From Celeribacter indicus (GTDB taxonomy: Bacteria > Pseudomonadota > Alphaproteobacteria > Rhodobacterales > Rhodobacteraceae), in NCBI RefSeq assembly GCF_000819565.1, contig NZ_CP004393.1, forward strand, positions 310,001-374,000: a stretch of DNA of 64,000 nt. Reading direction: 5' to 3'. The notes beneath the pieces are model-generated. The model saw nothing but the letters and a program-made list of their open reading frames with translations. It was not told the DNA's origin and made no database searches. The position numbers and the translations under genes were made by a program. Shown here piece by piece: positions 1-8,280 of the stretch; within the stretch, counting starts at the first letter, position 1; every line of letters starts with the position of its first letter.

Positions 1-135
1 CTGAGCGGCATTTTCGCTTCGAAATGGGCGAAAAACGCCCCGTAACGTACACTAGGCGTTGTGCGTCCCCTCAATATTCGCTTAGAAATGCGCAATAACC
101 CCCAAAGTCATGGGGGATGACGAGGAGATACAGAC

Positions 136-423
136 ATGACGAAACCGATGACCAAGACCCAGCTGGTTGCCGCTCTCGCCGACGAGATGGGATCCGACAA
201 GAAATCCGCCGGTGCCGCCCTCGAGGCGATCACCAGCATCATCACCAAGGAAGTGTCCGCCGGCGGTGCCGTGACCCTTCCCGGTGTCGGCAAGATCTAT
301 TGCCGTGAGCGTCCCGAGCGCATGGTGCGCAACCCGCAGACGGGCGAGCAGATGAAGAAGGAAGCCGACAAGGTCGTGAAGATGACGATCGCGAAGGCGC
401 TGAAGGACAGCGTGAACGGCTGA
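136..423 (+). CDS. HU family DNA-binding protein
   Basis: A 95-residue histone-like protein that would bind and bend DNA as a dimer in the nucleoid. The N-terminal helical dimerisation part (about residues 1-45) is followed by the beta-arm region with the family-typical GKIYCRERPERMVRNPQTGE stretch; this arm differs from canonical HU (GFGTFxVRxRxxRxGRNPxTG) but keeps the RNPQTGE turn. A strong GAGGAG ribosome site at 122-127 lies eight bases before the ATG. A GC-rich hairpin follows the stop. No other gene shares its transcript in the window. Confidence 0.93.
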   Translation: MTKPMTKTQLVAALADEMGSDKKSAGAALEAITSIITKEVSAGGAVTLPGVGKIYCRERPERMVRNPQTGEQMKKEADKVVKMTIAKALKDSVNG

Positions 424-446
424 GCCGTTCTCTGCATGTATCAGGC

Positions 447-475
447 AAAGGGTCGTGCCGCGGGCGCGACCCTTT
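447..475 (+). terminator. Probable terminator of the HU gene
   Basis: A 9-bp perfect stem (AAAGGGTCG paired with CGACCCTTT) around a GC-rich loop, 24 bases after the HU stop. The downstream tract TTTCTCTT is only partly U-rich, so termination efficiency is uncertain. Confidence 0.55.
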
Positions 476-561
476 CTCTTAGCGCGAGAGGCCGGAGGTG
501 CGGCGGCCGGGCTCTGCCAGGGCTCAGTCCTTCTGGAGGCGTGTCATATGCGTGTTGCGCG

Positions 562-1050
562 TCACGAATGTCGAGAGTGTCCGACCTTTTGTGTATGGCT
601 GAACTGCCTTGCCTCTTCCTGATCGAAGCACTGGAGCAGCTTCTTCTGCATCTCCAGAGTGCGGGACATGCCGTCGAGCACGACCTCGTGCCCGTGCGGG
701 GTCAGTTCGAGAACCCTTTGCCGGCGGTCTTTCTCGCCGGTTCCGATCCGCATGAGGCCCCGCTTCTCGAGCAGGGTTGCCGCCCGTCCGCAGCTTGCCT
801 TGTCGATCCTCGACAGCTCGGCAATGTCCGTGACCGAGCGCCGGGGATAGCAATAGGTCACGGTGAGGAGAATCCACAACAGCGGGGTCATGTTGAGCCC
901 CTTCATCGTGTCGTCGAAGAAAAAGAGGAAAACCTGATAGGCGCGCCTCAGGAGGTGACCGGGATTATGGGACACCAGCTCATAGATTTCGTCGCCGGCT
1001 AACTCCTCGAGGTTCACGTGCCGGGCTTCTCGGTCGATGGATCGGGACAT
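562..1050 (-). CDS. MarR family transcriptional regulator
   Basis: A 162-residue winged-helix regulator. Residues about 45-125 carry the MarR fold: the recognition segment TDIAELSRIDKASCGRAATL and the wing EKRGLMRIGTGEKDRRQRVL, with the conserved D-R-R. The N-terminal and C-terminal helices would form the dimer interface. A short AAGGA ribosome site precedes the ATG. It converges on HU and its target is not evident; a cluster of GGTGTC repeats lies about 200 bases upstream. The last dozen residues (after EEARQF) do not look like a normal MarR C-terminus, so a small 3' frameshift cannot be excluded. Confidence 0.85.
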   Translation of the reverse strand: MSRSIDREARHVNLEELAGDEIYELVSHNPGHLLRRAYQVFLFFFDDTMKGLNMTPLLWILLTVTYCYPRRSVTDIAELSRIDKASCGRAATLLEKRGLMRIGTGEKDRRQRVLELTPHGHEVVLDGMSRTLEMQKKLLQCFDQEEARQFSHTQKVGHSRHS

Positions 1051-1243
1051 GCGTTTCTTATCCTTGTGTCATCGGGCGCTCGGTTGGTTGCGGTTGGAGC
1101 AGCATGGTCACCCGTCCTCGAAGGCCCGAGGCTGACACGTTTTGCGACGCAGGTCCGCCAACGCCTCGTAACCCGAATATATGGGATGGAAGCGCGAATC
1201 CAGTTCGGACAACGCCGAGCGTTCCGATGCACGGGACAAATCA

Positions 1244-1293
1244 GGTGTCACCCCGACATCTGGTGTCGTCTTTCGTTTGGTGTCGAACGACAC
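1244..1293. repeat. Cluster of GGTGTC repeats with a dyad
   Basis: GGTGTC occurs at 1244-1249, 1262-1267 and 1279-1284, spaced 18 and 17 bases apart; the last copy starts a dyad GTGTCG-AA-CGACAC (1280-1293). The first copy reads GGTGTCACCCCGACA and closely matches 9520-9534 at the other end of the accessory block. It could be an operator of the MarR gene or the remains of an element end. No gene is supported in the rest of 1051-1424. Confidence 0.5.
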
Positions 1294-1424
1294 ATAGTTT
1301 GGCGCCTGGAGTTTATGCAAGCACCTGTTTTCTTGTAATTCGAAGGCGTGGCTCCGACAACAAATCGGCTCTTTTCGACAGTTGGTTTGGCACCTAGCTG
1401 GCTGGGACGGTCGCGTTAGGGCAA

Positions 1425-1450
1425 CAAAAAAGGCCGCCCATCGGGCGGCC
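1425..1450 (-). terminator. Rho-independent terminator (minus strand)
   Basis: Read on the minus strand, GGCCGCCCGATGGGCGGCC forms an 8-bp stem with a short loop and is followed by a run of six T. It lies just downstream of the truncated membrane-protein gene at 1538-1787 and would end that transcript. Confidence 0.75.
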
Positions 1451-1537
1451 AAGAATGCGTAGAAAATCGCAGGATGCACTGGGTTTCGATGACTGGGTAG
1501 GGTGCTGGCCCAGGTAGATTTTGGGGGATGAACTTCG

Positions 1538-1787
1538 CTAAATCTGTGCCAGTAAGTGGTCTCTTAAGCGCGCGAGTGCGTCGGCGAGGTTTTCCATTGA
1601 GTAGTGAAAAGAAAAGAACCCGATCAAAAGAAGCACTGCGATCAGGGGCAATAGAAAGGCTCCCGAAATGAGCAATATCACGTACCTCGCCTTTGACTGC
1701 TGTGTATTGCTCCTATGATCCGCCCAAGCTTTTCGAAGTTCGTCACCAAGAATTGCGCTTACCCCGAAGGCTGCTAACAGAGCCAAG
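1538..1787 (-). pseudogene. 5'-truncated small membrane protein, cut by the IS3-family element
   Basis: The open frame runs from the left end of the IS element to a stop at 1538. The host part holds about 82 residues with two hydrophobic segments: a short one (VHLALLAAFGVSAIL) and a clear one (VILLISGAFLLPLIAVLLLI), separated by a basic/polar loop. The original start has been lost; any product would begin inside IS sequence. I do not recognise the family. A terminator at 1425-1450 follows it. Confidence 0.5.
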
Positions 1788-1814
1788 TGAACCGCTCCGG
1801 GTTTGCCGGAGGCT
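1788..1814 (+). repeat. IS3-family left inverted repeat
   Basis: 27 bp, perfectly complementary to 3076-3102; starts TGAACCGCTCCGGGTTTGCC. Confidence 0.95.
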
Positions 1815-1840
1815 CCAACTCTTGAGTAGGATGGAGCATC

Positions 1841-2167
1841 ATGAGCAAGACAACGAACAAATATTCCCCTGAAGTGCGCGAGCGAGCGGTTCGTATGGTT
1901 TTGGACAACGCCGGTCAGCATGAGAGCCGCTGGCAAGCGATCGTATCGATCTCGGCGAAGATAGGCTGTTCGACGAACACGCTGAATGACTGGGTCAAAA
2001 AGGCAGAGATTGATCGTGGCGACCGTGCTGGGGTCAGTACCGAGATGGCCGAGAAGATGAAGGCGCTGGAGCGCGAGAACCGCGAACTCAAGCAGGCGAA
2101 TGAGATCCTGCGGAAGGCGTCGGCGTATTTTGCGATGGCGGAGCTCGACCGCCGACCGAAGTCATGA
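1841..2167 (+). CDS. IS3-family transposase OrfA
   Basis: A 108-residue DNA-binding subunit. A helix-turn-helix (about residues 8-55, including [16 protein letters not shown]) recognises the IS ends, followed by a leucine-zipper coiled coil (about 65-95, [20 protein letters not shown]) used for multimerisation. It overlaps orfB by four bases (ATGA), with orfB in the -1 frame. The full OrfAB transposase could therefore arise by -1 frameshifting, and free OrfB by coupled initiation. Confidence 0.93.
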   Translation: MSKTTNKYSPEVRERAVRMVLDNAGQHESRWQAIVSISAKIGCSTNTLNDWVKKAEIDRGDRAGVSTEMAEKMKALERENRELKQANEILRKASAYFAMAELDRRPKS

Positions 2168-3063
2168 TCGCCTTTATCGACGATTATCGTGGAGAGCTCG
2201 GGGTCGAGCCGATCTGCAAGCACCTGCCGATTGCCCCGTCCACATACTACGATCATCTGGCCAAACGGGCCGACCCTGATCTGCGCTCGGATCGGTTCAA
2301 GCGCGACGACGAGCTTCGCCCCGAGATCGAGCGCGTGTTCGATGAGAATTACAAGGTCTATGGCGTGCGCAAAGTCTGGCGCCAGATGCGGCGGGAAGGA
2401 TTTGATGTGGCCCGATGCACGATAGCCCGGTTGATGAAGGATTTGGGCCTGCAGGGCGTCATCCGGGGCAAGCCGCATAAAACGACGATCCCTGACAAGA
2501 AGCAGCCGTGCCCGATGGACAAGGTAAACCGGCAATTCCGGGTGCCGGCACCGAACATGCTCTGGGTCAGCGATTTCACCTATGTCGCCACCTGGCAAGG
2601 GTTCGTTTATGTGGCATTCGTGATCGACACGTTCGCGCGCCGGATCGTTGGGTGGCGCGTCAGCCGCACGGCTCACACAGGCTTCGTTCTCGACGCTTTG
2701 GAACAGGCTGTTCATCAGCGGCAGCCTGGTGTGGGACTGATCCATCACTCAGACCGCGGATCGCAATACCTGGCGATAAAATACACCGAACGCTTGGCCG
2801 AGGCAGGAATCGAACCCTCGGTCGGCAGCGTCGGTGACAGCTATGACAACGCTTTGGCCGAGACAATCAATGGTCTCTTCAAGGCGGAGGTCATCCACCG
2901 CCGTGGCCCGTGGCGCAGTCTGGACGCCGTGGAATACGCCACTCTGGAATGGGTCGACTGGTTCAACAATCGCCGCCTCCTCGAGCCCATCGGGAACATC
3001 CCACCAGCGGAAGCAGAGGCAAACTTCTACGCAGCTCTGGTAACTAAGACCATAGCCGCATAA
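2164..3063 (+). CDS. IS3-family transposase OrfB (DDE integrase catalytic domain)
   Basis: A 299-residue rve-type catalytic subunit. An HTH_21-like N-terminal part (to about residue 110) includes the [14 protein letters not shown] motif. The RNase-H-like core then shows the DDE triad: D in WVSDFTYV, D in HHSDRGSQY, and E in [13 protein letters not shown]. The C-terminal [20 protein letters not shown] is typical of the family. The gene is intact, so the element may still be active. Confidence 0.95.
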   Translation: MIAFIDDYRGELGVEPICKHLPIAPSTYYDHLAKRADPDLRSDRFKRDDELRPEIERVFDENYKVYGVRKVWRQMRREGFDVARCTIARLMKDLGLQGVIRGKPHKTTIPDKKQPCPMDKVNRQFRVPAPNMLWVSDFTYVATWQGFVYVAFVIDTFARRIVGWRVSRTAHTGFVLDALEQAVHQRQPGVGLIHHSDRGSQYLAIKYTERLAEAGIEPSVGSVGDSYDNALAETINGLFKAEVIHRRGPWRSLDAVEYATLEWVDWFNNRRLLEPIGNIPPAEAEANFYAALVTKTIAA

Positions 3064-3075
3064 CTTAAACCAAAC

Positions 3076-3102
3076 AGCCTCCGGCAAACCCGGAGCGGTT
3101 CA
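3076..3102 (-). repeat. IS3-family right inverted repeat
   Basis: 27 bp, perfect inverted copy of 1788-1814. Confidence 0.95.
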
Positions 3103-3934
3103 GATTGTGCTCTTCCATAGCTTTCAGTGTGTTTCGAGCCTTCTGGAAAGCGCTTTCGAAATTTTTAAGGTCATCTTTTGTAAACTCGCTATCTGGAAAA
3201 TCATCGGACTCGGCATCCTCGATGTCGGCTTCGCTCTCAGGGAGCTGATCCTCGTCAAAGTCATATTTCGCATAAAGCTCATCAATGTGGCTTTGAGGAA
3301 AGCCGACGAAATCGCTTTCCAACAGCACAAGCGCTAAGACAGAGATAAATTCGACGTCTTTCATCCGGGCAGACTTGGCTTGACTCGACACGCCGACATC
3401 TCGCCAAAAGGTTTCGTCCACTGCCTCTTTTTCAGCGCGGTTGATTAGCCAACCATCAAAGCGAGCATGGCGAAGCTCCTGCTCTCCAAGTTTCTTCTGG
3501 TTCTTGTTGACCCTTTGAAAGACTTCGCCCCAATCGACCTCTGCCTCCGAGCGGATTTGTTCGACCATGAAAATGTAGTTGTAGAAGTGTGTTTTGTCTT
3601 CGTCACTGATTTCAATGAATTTCTTGCCTCGCAGCCGGGCAACGCTGAAGTCTTTGCCGATGCGAATTTTCCCGGCATGAAAATCCAAGACCGTGCTCAA
3701 CCTTTGTTTGCCGTCGACAACATTGTAGAGGGGCCCTTTTGCCGTATTTTCCTTTTGAAGGTAGACAGCTGGGCACGGGTAGTTATTGAAGATTGTGTCA
3801 AGGAAGAATTGCTTATCCTTGTAAGTCCATACACTCTTCCTCTGATAGGGCGGATCAAATTCGAGGCGATTTTGTGTCTGCATGTCGATGAACCACGAAA
3901 GGTCCTGCTGATTGGGGTTGCGGTGAAACGCCAT
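3103..3934 (-). pseudogene. DUF262 (GmrS/ParB-like) protein, 3' end removed by IS
   Basis: About 277 native residues remain before the frame enters the IS element and picks up eleven foreign residues. The DUF262 core is present: LEFDPPYQRKSVW near the N-terminus and VVDGKQRLSTVLDF, a variant of the DGQQR nucleotide-binding/nuclease motif. DUF262 proteins are usually longer and often continue into or pair with an HNH (DUF1524) half, as in GmrSD and BrxU restriction enzymes that attack modified phage DNA. Here any C-terminal half is gone, so the gene is probably inactive. A restriction remnant nearby fits a decayed defence locus. Confidence 0.75.
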
Positions 3935-4106
3935 GGAGAAAGCCTCAAAATTCTAGATTGTTCTGCGATGTGCTATCTGGCCGTATTTTCTGAGGATGCC
4001 GCCAGCTTGTTTGGCCTGATAGTTGCACCGAAGACGCTGGAGTTCAACTTGTGGATTGGAGCCAAAGTTGTCGCAGGCTGGTTCTCAGTGGTGCTCCTTC
4101 TGAGCT

Positions 4107-4114
4107 CACTCTTC
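4107..4114. repeat. Target-site duplication of IS66 (left copy)
   Basis: CACTCTTC directly abuts the left IS66 end and is repeated at 6594-6601. An 8-bp duplication is the norm for IS66. Confidence 0.95.
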
Positions 4115-4142
4115 GTAAGCGGCGTCTGCGCCCCACCGGAGT

Positions 4143-5699
4143 TCAGCTTGACGGCGTGAAGTTCCACGGCAGGAGCTCGTCGATTCGGTGCGCAGGATGG
4201 CCTGCCGCGATCGCCTCGAGCGTCGCCTTGAGGTAGGCGAAGGGCTCCACGCTGTTGATCTTTGCGGTGGCGATGAGCGAGGCGATGCGGCCCCAGGTGC
4301 GTCCGCCTTCATCGTGCCCAGCAAAGAGTGCGTTCTTCCGTGTCAGGGCGATCGGCCTGATGAGGTTCTCCACGGCATTGGAGTCGATCTCGACGCGGCC
4401 GTCCTGCAGGAAGGTCTGCAGCCCGTCCCACTGCCGGTGGATGTAGGCGAGTTTCTCTCCGAGGCGGGACTTGGCGGAGACCCGGCGGCGCTGGAACTGC
4501 AACCATTCGCCGAACTCGGCCACCAGCGGCGCGGTGCGTGTCTGTCTCGCCGACAGGCGCTGTCCCGGTCCCATGCCGCGGATCTCGGTCTCGATACGGT
4601 AGAACTCGGCGATCCGGCGCAGCCCCTCGGCGGCGACCTCCGATCCGTCGCGGTCAAAGACTTCCTTCAGCTTTCGGCGCGCATGTGCCCAACAGTGTGC
4701 AACCGTGATCGGCGCCCCGCCCGTGCGCGAGGGGCGCGTCAGCCGATCGTAGCCGGCATAGCCGTCCAGCTGCAGGATGCCGTCAAAGCCCTGCAGGATC
4801 TGCTCCGCGTTCACGCCGGCGCGGCTCGGGTGATACGTGAAGACCACGCCGGGCGGGTCATCGCCGCCCCAACCCCGATCGTCTCGGGCCAGCGCCCAGA
4901 GGAAGCCGGTCTTCGTTCGGCCCCGCCCGGGTTCCAGAACCGGCGCCGTGGTTTCGTCCATGAAGAGCTTTCCCGAGCTCTTCAAATGCTCGGCGAGCCG
5001 ATCGACCACCGGGGCAAGGTGGAAGGCCGCGGTGCCGACCCAATCGGCGAGCGTGCTGCGCTGGAGCTCGATCCCAGAGCGCGCGAGGACCTGGCTCTGG
5101 CGATACAAGGGCAGATGGTCGGCGAACTTGGCGACGAGCACATGCGCGATGGCGCCCTCGGTCGGTAACCCGCCCTCGATCAGGTGGGCGGGGGCCGGAG
5201 CCTGGGTGATCCCTTCGGCGCAGGCACGACAGGCATACTTTGGCCGGACCGTCACGATGACGCGGAGCTGGGCCGGCACGATGTCCAGCCGCTCGCTGCG
5301 GTCCTCGCCGATCCGGTGCATCGTGCCGCAGCCGCACGGACAGTCCAGGCTGGCCGGCTCGATCACCTGCTCGGTCCGGGGGAGTCCTTCGGGCAGATTG
5401 CCTCGGTTGCGCCGGACGGTCTTGGCTCGCCGCGGACCGGACGAGGCCGGGGCGTCTTCATCCTGCTGCGCCTCGACCTCGGCAACGGCAGTTTCCAGGT
5501 CCTCGAAGGCCAGCTGCCGCTCGTCCTCGCTGAGCCTCTCGGACTTCTTGCCATGCACGACCTGGTTCAGCTCGGCGACGAGATGCTCGAGGCGCTTGTT
5601 GGCTTCCCTGAGTGCATCGCGCTCACGCAGCACGGCCAGAACAGCTTCACGCTGGTCTTCCGGAATGGCCGACAGGTCGAGGGATGGGGCGCTGGACAT
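4143..5699 (-). CDS. IS66 transposase TnpC
   Basis: A 518-residue DDE transposase. An N-terminal coiled coil and the IS66 helix-turn-helix region (VHGKKSERLSEDE) are followed by a zinc-binding segment (DCPCGCGTMHRIG and CRAC). The catalytic core begins near LFMDETTAPVLEPG (first Asp) and continues through LQLDGYAGYDRL (second Asp) to the region of VEIDSNAVENLIRPIALTRKN, which carries the catalytic Glu. It ends 28 bases inside the element. Length and motifs are complete, so it looks functional. Confidence 0.95.
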   Translation of the reverse strand: MSSAPSLDLSAIPEDQREAVLAVLRERDALREANKRLEHLVAELNQVVHGKKSERLSEDERQLAFEDLETAVAEVEAQQDEDAPASSGPRRAKTVRRNRGNLPEGLPRTEQVIEPASLDCPCGCGTMHRIGEDRSERLDIVPAQLRVIVTVRPKYACRACAEGITQAPAPAHLIEGGLPTEGAIAHVLVAKFADHLPLYRQSQVLARSGIELQRSTLADWVGTAAFHLAPVVDRLAEHLKSSGKLFMDETTAPVLEPGRGRTKTGFLWALARDDRGWGGDDPPGVVFTYHPSRAGVNAEQILQGFDGILQLDGYAGYDRLTRPSRTGGAPITVAHCWAHARRKLKEVFDRDGSEVAAEGLRRIAEFYRIETEIRGMGPGQRLSARQTRTAPLVAEFGEWLQFQRRRVSAKSRLGEKLAYIHRQWDGLQTFLQDGRVEIDSNAVENLIRPIALTRKNALFAGHDEGGRTWGRIASLIATAKINSVEPFAYLKATLEAIAAGHPAHRIDELLPWNFTPSS

Positions 5700-5753
5700 G
5701 GCGGGATCATACCCTGCTCCCGTCTTCGGCAGGCAGGCTTTCCCGCCCCTGAG

Positions 5754-6101
5754 TCATTCTGCCACAGCCGGGCGGCGCGCTTCCAGGGACCGCACCCGCC
5801 GCCAATCCAGCCCGGCGAACAGCGCCTCGAACTGGGCGCGGTTCAGCGTCATCGCCCCATTCCGGATCGCGGGCCAGGTGAAGGTGCTCTCTTCCAGCCG
5901 CTTGTAGGCCATGACGAGGCCGCTGCCGTCCCAGAACAGGATCTTCATCCGGTCCGCGCGCTTCGCCCGGAAGACGAAGACCGTCCCGGTGAACGGATCC
6001 TCGGCCAGGGTCGACTGCACCAGGGCGGCCAGGCCATCATGTCCCTTGCGGAAGTCTACCGGCTTCGTCGCCACCAGGATGCGGACGCCTTGGGACGGCA
6101 T
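5754..6101 (-). CDS. IS66 accessory protein TnpB
   Basis: A 115-residue IS66 Orf2-like protein of unknown biochemical role needed for transposition. The family signature is clear: VDFRKGHDGLAALVQ, FRAKRADRMKILFWDGSG and YKRLEESTF. The start was set at the ATG that overlaps the tnpA stop by one base (TGATG), which implies coupled translation. Confidence 0.93.
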   Translation of the reverse strand: MPSQGVRILVATKPVDFRKGHDGLAALVQSTLAEDPFTGTVFVFRAKRADRMKILFWDGSGLVMAYKRLEESTFTWPAIRNGAMTLNRAQFEALFAGLDWRRVRSLEARRPAVAE

Positions 6102-6520
6102 CAGCACGTCGGTGCTTCCAGAGCATGCACGATCGCCGCGATCCGATCTGCCGGTGTGTCGGGCGACAGCTCGATCTGCATCGCTCCCCTGATAATCCGG
6201 ATCATATGCTCGGGCGTCGCGCTCGCCGGCCCGCTCATCTCGGCCGGATCGCAAACGACCAGCGGCGTGAAGACAGGACCGCCGATCTCCTCGGCGGGGA
6301 GAACCAGCTGTCCCTGCTTTGCTAAGCGCCGCCAGGCGGAGAGCTGGTTTGGGCGGATGCCATACCGACCGGCCACAGCATACACTGTCGCCCCCGGCTC
6401 CAAGGTCTCTGCCACAGCGCGAGCCTTAGCATCGTCCGGCCAGCGCCGGTGACCCGACGCGTAGATCTCGACGCCCAGAGATTTGAGAAACGAATTTGTG
6501 GCGCACATTGCGAAACGCAC
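6101..6520 (-). CDS. IS66 accessory protein TnpA
   Basis: A 139-residue IS66 Orf1. It has an N-terminal helix-turn-helix of the transposase_8 type (about residues 25-70, including VYAVAGRYGIRPNQLSAWRR) and a less conserved acidic C-terminus. It is the first gene of the IS66 operon and would bind the element ends. An alternative start at the second methionine (residue 5) is possible. Confidence 0.85.
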   Translation of the reverse strand: MRFAMCATNSFLKSLGVEIYASGHRRWPDDAKARAVAETLEPGATVYAVAGRYGIRPNQLSAWRRLAKQGQLVLPAEEIGGPVFTPLVVCDPAEMSGPASATPEHMIRIIRGAMQIELSPDTPADRIAAIVHALEAPTC

Positions 6521-6593
6521 TCCCCATCATGAGATGGGTATCACCTCGCAGCGCCAGAGCTCATCTACAACGTGGGCCGCAGACGCCGCTTAC

Positions 6594-6601
6594 CACTCTT
6601 C
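6594..6601. repeat. Target-site duplication of IS66 (right copy)
   Basis: CACTCTTC, identical to 4107-4114, directly after the IS66 right end. Confidence 0.95.
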
Positions 6602-6923
6602 GTTGGGCGCATCCCATGATCTGCCCACAATAACAAGCGCCCACCAGACTACTGCGACGTTCGAAGAGTTCTGGGCAGAGAAGCGCGAAGCGGCATTCCA
6701 AGCGATTTACATAGAAGAAAGGTTGGATCGTGAAGGTTTTGCCGGGTTGCTGGAAGCTTATCAGTTTTCCAGCAAGCGCCCGCTGACCGATGAGGTAATT
6801 GCGATCATGGCCGAAGTGCCCGGCATTCTTCCGCGAGAACCCTCTGTGGAGCGCGTTGCGAAACGGATGGTCGACTTCATCGAGTCCTTTGAAGAAGGGA
6901 TGGGAGACATTGAAGGGGTATAG
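6602..6923 (+). pseudogene. C-terminal remnant resembling type I restriction subunit HsdR
   Basis: About 105 residues in an open frame entering from the IS66 element. The helical, acidic pattern (TFEEFWAEKREAAF, RLDREGFAGLLEAY, PLTDEVIAIM, VERVAKRMVDFIESFEEGM) resembles the C-terminal helical domain of type I restriction motor subunits (HsdR). On the other side of the IS the same frame has a TGA at 4101-4103, six bases before the target site, so no upstream part of a large gene can be joined to it. It is most likely a leftover of a deleted restriction locus. The family assignment is from pattern only. Confidence 0.45.
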
Positions 6924-7035
6924 GCTTACAGAACGACGACAACACGAATGGGAATCTGATCCCCGCGCGCTGCATTTGTCGAATCGGGACTTTTCGCCTC
7001 CCACACACAGCGGTTTAAGCTAGTAAATACGGGTA

Positions 7036-7782
7036 CTATGCAGCGAGGATGTCGGCATCTAGGCTTAGGGTTCGGGGGTCGATTAGGTTTTGTTCGTCAT
7101 CGCCAGAGTTGTTGAACGCATAGAGAGACGCAACTTTTTCACCGTCCCATGAATACCTGAAGTGCTCTCCTTGAATAGCTCGATCAAGGACATCGCCGTC
7201 CGTTACGCAGATACGAATGCCGCTTGGTCGCTCGGTGGAACGGAATAGCACGCCTGACAGACCTTCCGCCATGGCGCGCTCCAATAGTGACTTTCCAAGT
7301 TTACGCCGCTCCGACTGGGAAAGTTCGACGGATACCGCCCGCAGGTCCAGAAACTGACCAGATACCTTTCGGCTCAACATTCGCATGTCTAGTCCGGTCG
7401 GAGCTTCTGCTGTGCGATTAAGAAATAGCTCTCGCTTCGCGACAGAGACCGCCAAAGCAGTCTGTTTATCTTGCGACATTTCCAGGCAGCGTACGAACCG
7501 ATCGAAGAACCAACTCCCTTCCGGGTTCGAATAGGCGAACGGAGCATGGTTCCAGTTTTGAAAACGTGGAGACGCATCGTCTACGGCTACACCCCATTGC
7601 CCGAGCAGGCGCTGCTTTTCCTTGACACGCGGATTGTGAAGTTCTGCGACCGCTGCAACCTCATCGTCATGCCCACCCGCTATGCGCTGATAAAGCGGTA
7701 CGGGTGGGAAACGCGAAGGTATAAGTACATAGAAGACATCGTTGATTTGCGTGACACCAAAGTCATCCGCCGCGTTGTGCAT
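7036..7782 (-). CDS. RES-domain toxin
   Basis: A 248-residue RES protein. RES toxins (MbcT, Rse) deplete NAD+ in the cell. The domain spans most of the protein: an N-terminal FYVLIPSRFPP strand, the APFAYSNPEGSWFF segment, FLDLRAVSVEL, GLSGVLFRSTERPSGIRICV near the core end, and the late YSWDGEKVASLY. It overlaps the upstream antitoxin gene by 20 bases, in the usual antitoxin-toxin order. The start was placed at the ATG; a TTG one codon earlier is possible. It is somewhat longer than typical RES toxins and the glycine-rich N-terminal motif is modified. Confidence 0.8.
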   Translation of the reverse strand: MHNAADDFGVTQINDVFYVLIPSRFPPVPLYQRIAGGHDDEVAAVAELHNPRVKEKQRLLGQWGVAVDDASPRFQNWNHAPFAYSNPEGSWFFDRFVRCLEMSQDKQTALAVSVAKRELFLNRTAEAPTGLDMRMLSRKVSGQFLDLRAVSVELSQSERRKLGKSLLERAMAEGLSGVLFRSTERPSGIRICVTDGDVLDRAIQGEHFRYSWDGEKVASLYAFNNSGDDEQNLIDPRTLSLDADILAA

Positions 7783-8155
7783 CAAGGTATTCTCTCACTT
7801 TGTAGATATCGACAACGTTTCCATCGAGCATCACGTCGAGTGCGCTTCGATTATCGAAAAAAGCGTTAGGCTTTTTTACCCATTCATCGGCCGCTTCAGG
7901 GTTGGGCAGGACTATCTGCAGAGATTTGTAAATGCCGAGCAAGTGAGAAATACGCTCAATAGTATCGTGGGGGAGATTACCCCCCGATTTCTTCCACTTG
8001 AAGAAAGTTGAGCGCCCTGGCGAGCCAAGCAGCGTAATCTGTTCATCAGTCGAGAGCTCCCAGTCTTCCGCAAGCCTAGAAAAAGCGTCCATGATGGCTG
8101 GAATCCTAAACGCTTCCGCGCCTTGTCCGGGCGCAGAGCCTATGTGTGATTGCAT
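7763..8155 (-). CDS. Xre/MbcA/ParS-type antitoxin of the RES toxin
   Basis: A 130-residue antitoxin. An Xre-like helical DNA-binding part (about residues 25-85, RLAEDWELSTDEQITLLGSP and STFFKWKK) is followed by the toxin-binding domain (NPEAADEWVKKPNAFFDNRS, then LDVMLDGNVVDIYKVREYLD), whose LG/NP-W-x3-PN pattern is diagnostic of the MbcA/ParS/Xre family. A strong AGGAGG ribosome site precedes the chosen ATG. It would neutralise the RES toxin by capping its active site and repress the operon through the AGTCC repeats upstream. Confidence 0.85.
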   Translation of the reverse strand: MQSHIGSAPGQGAEAFRIPAIMDAFSRLAEDWELSTDEQITLLGSPGRSTFFKWKKSGGNLPHDTIERISHLLGIYKSLQIVLPNPEAADEWVKKPNAFFDNRSALDVMLDGNVVDIYKVREYLDAQRGG

Positions 8156-8177
8156 GAATCCTCCTGCCGTCCTCTTT

Positions 8178-8226
8178 TGGACTTGACTGTCAAAAAAGTC
8201 CTTATATAGACTGTCCATATAGGGAC
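8178..8226. promoter_or_regulatory. Probable operator/promoter between the Xre-RES and TIR operons
   Basis: On the minus strand the 50 bases before the antitoxin leader hold GTCC-CTATAT-GGAC, AGTC-TATATAAG-GACT and a further GTCAAGTCC: several AGTCC/GGACT half sites around a TATATA core. Such repeated half sites fit autoregulation by the Xre antitoxin. The divergent small-protein gene starts about 55 bases away, so the same sites could also affect it. Confidence 0.5.
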
Positions 8227-8280
8227 TCAATGGAAGTATTAGTCCACTCAGTTCAAAATGCAACAGAAAGGAGCAGTTCA

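Larger units (their letters stand above)
1788..3102 (+). mobile_element. IS3-family insertion sequence (1315 bp)
   Basis: A complete element bounded by perfect 27-bp inverted repeats that begin TGAACCGCTCCGGG and contain overlapping orfA and orfB. The bases flanking the two ends (CCAAG on the left, GATTGT on the right) show no 3-5 bp target duplication. That suggests a deletion or recombination next to the element after insertion. Both neighbouring genes are truncated at its ends. Confidence 0.93.
4115..6593 (-). mobile_element. IS66-family insertion sequence (2479 bp)
   Basis: Complete element with tnpA, tnpB and tnpC on the minus strand. The terminal inverted repeats begin GTAAGCGGCGTCTGCG and match at 21 of 22 positions, with one C/G difference. 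The 8-bp target duplication CACTCTTC on both sides shows a clean, fairly recent insertion. It landed next to a remnant resembling the end of hsdR. Confidence 0.96.

Noticed and set aside
436..1002. Plus-strand frame over the MarR gene
   Set aside because: It has no domain or ribosome site and lies antisense to a clear winged-helix protein.
1108..1479. Minus-strand frame of 123 codons between MarR and the IS3-family element
   Set aside because: No similarity pattern, poor start, and it runs through a terminator hairpin and the GGTGTC repeat cluster.
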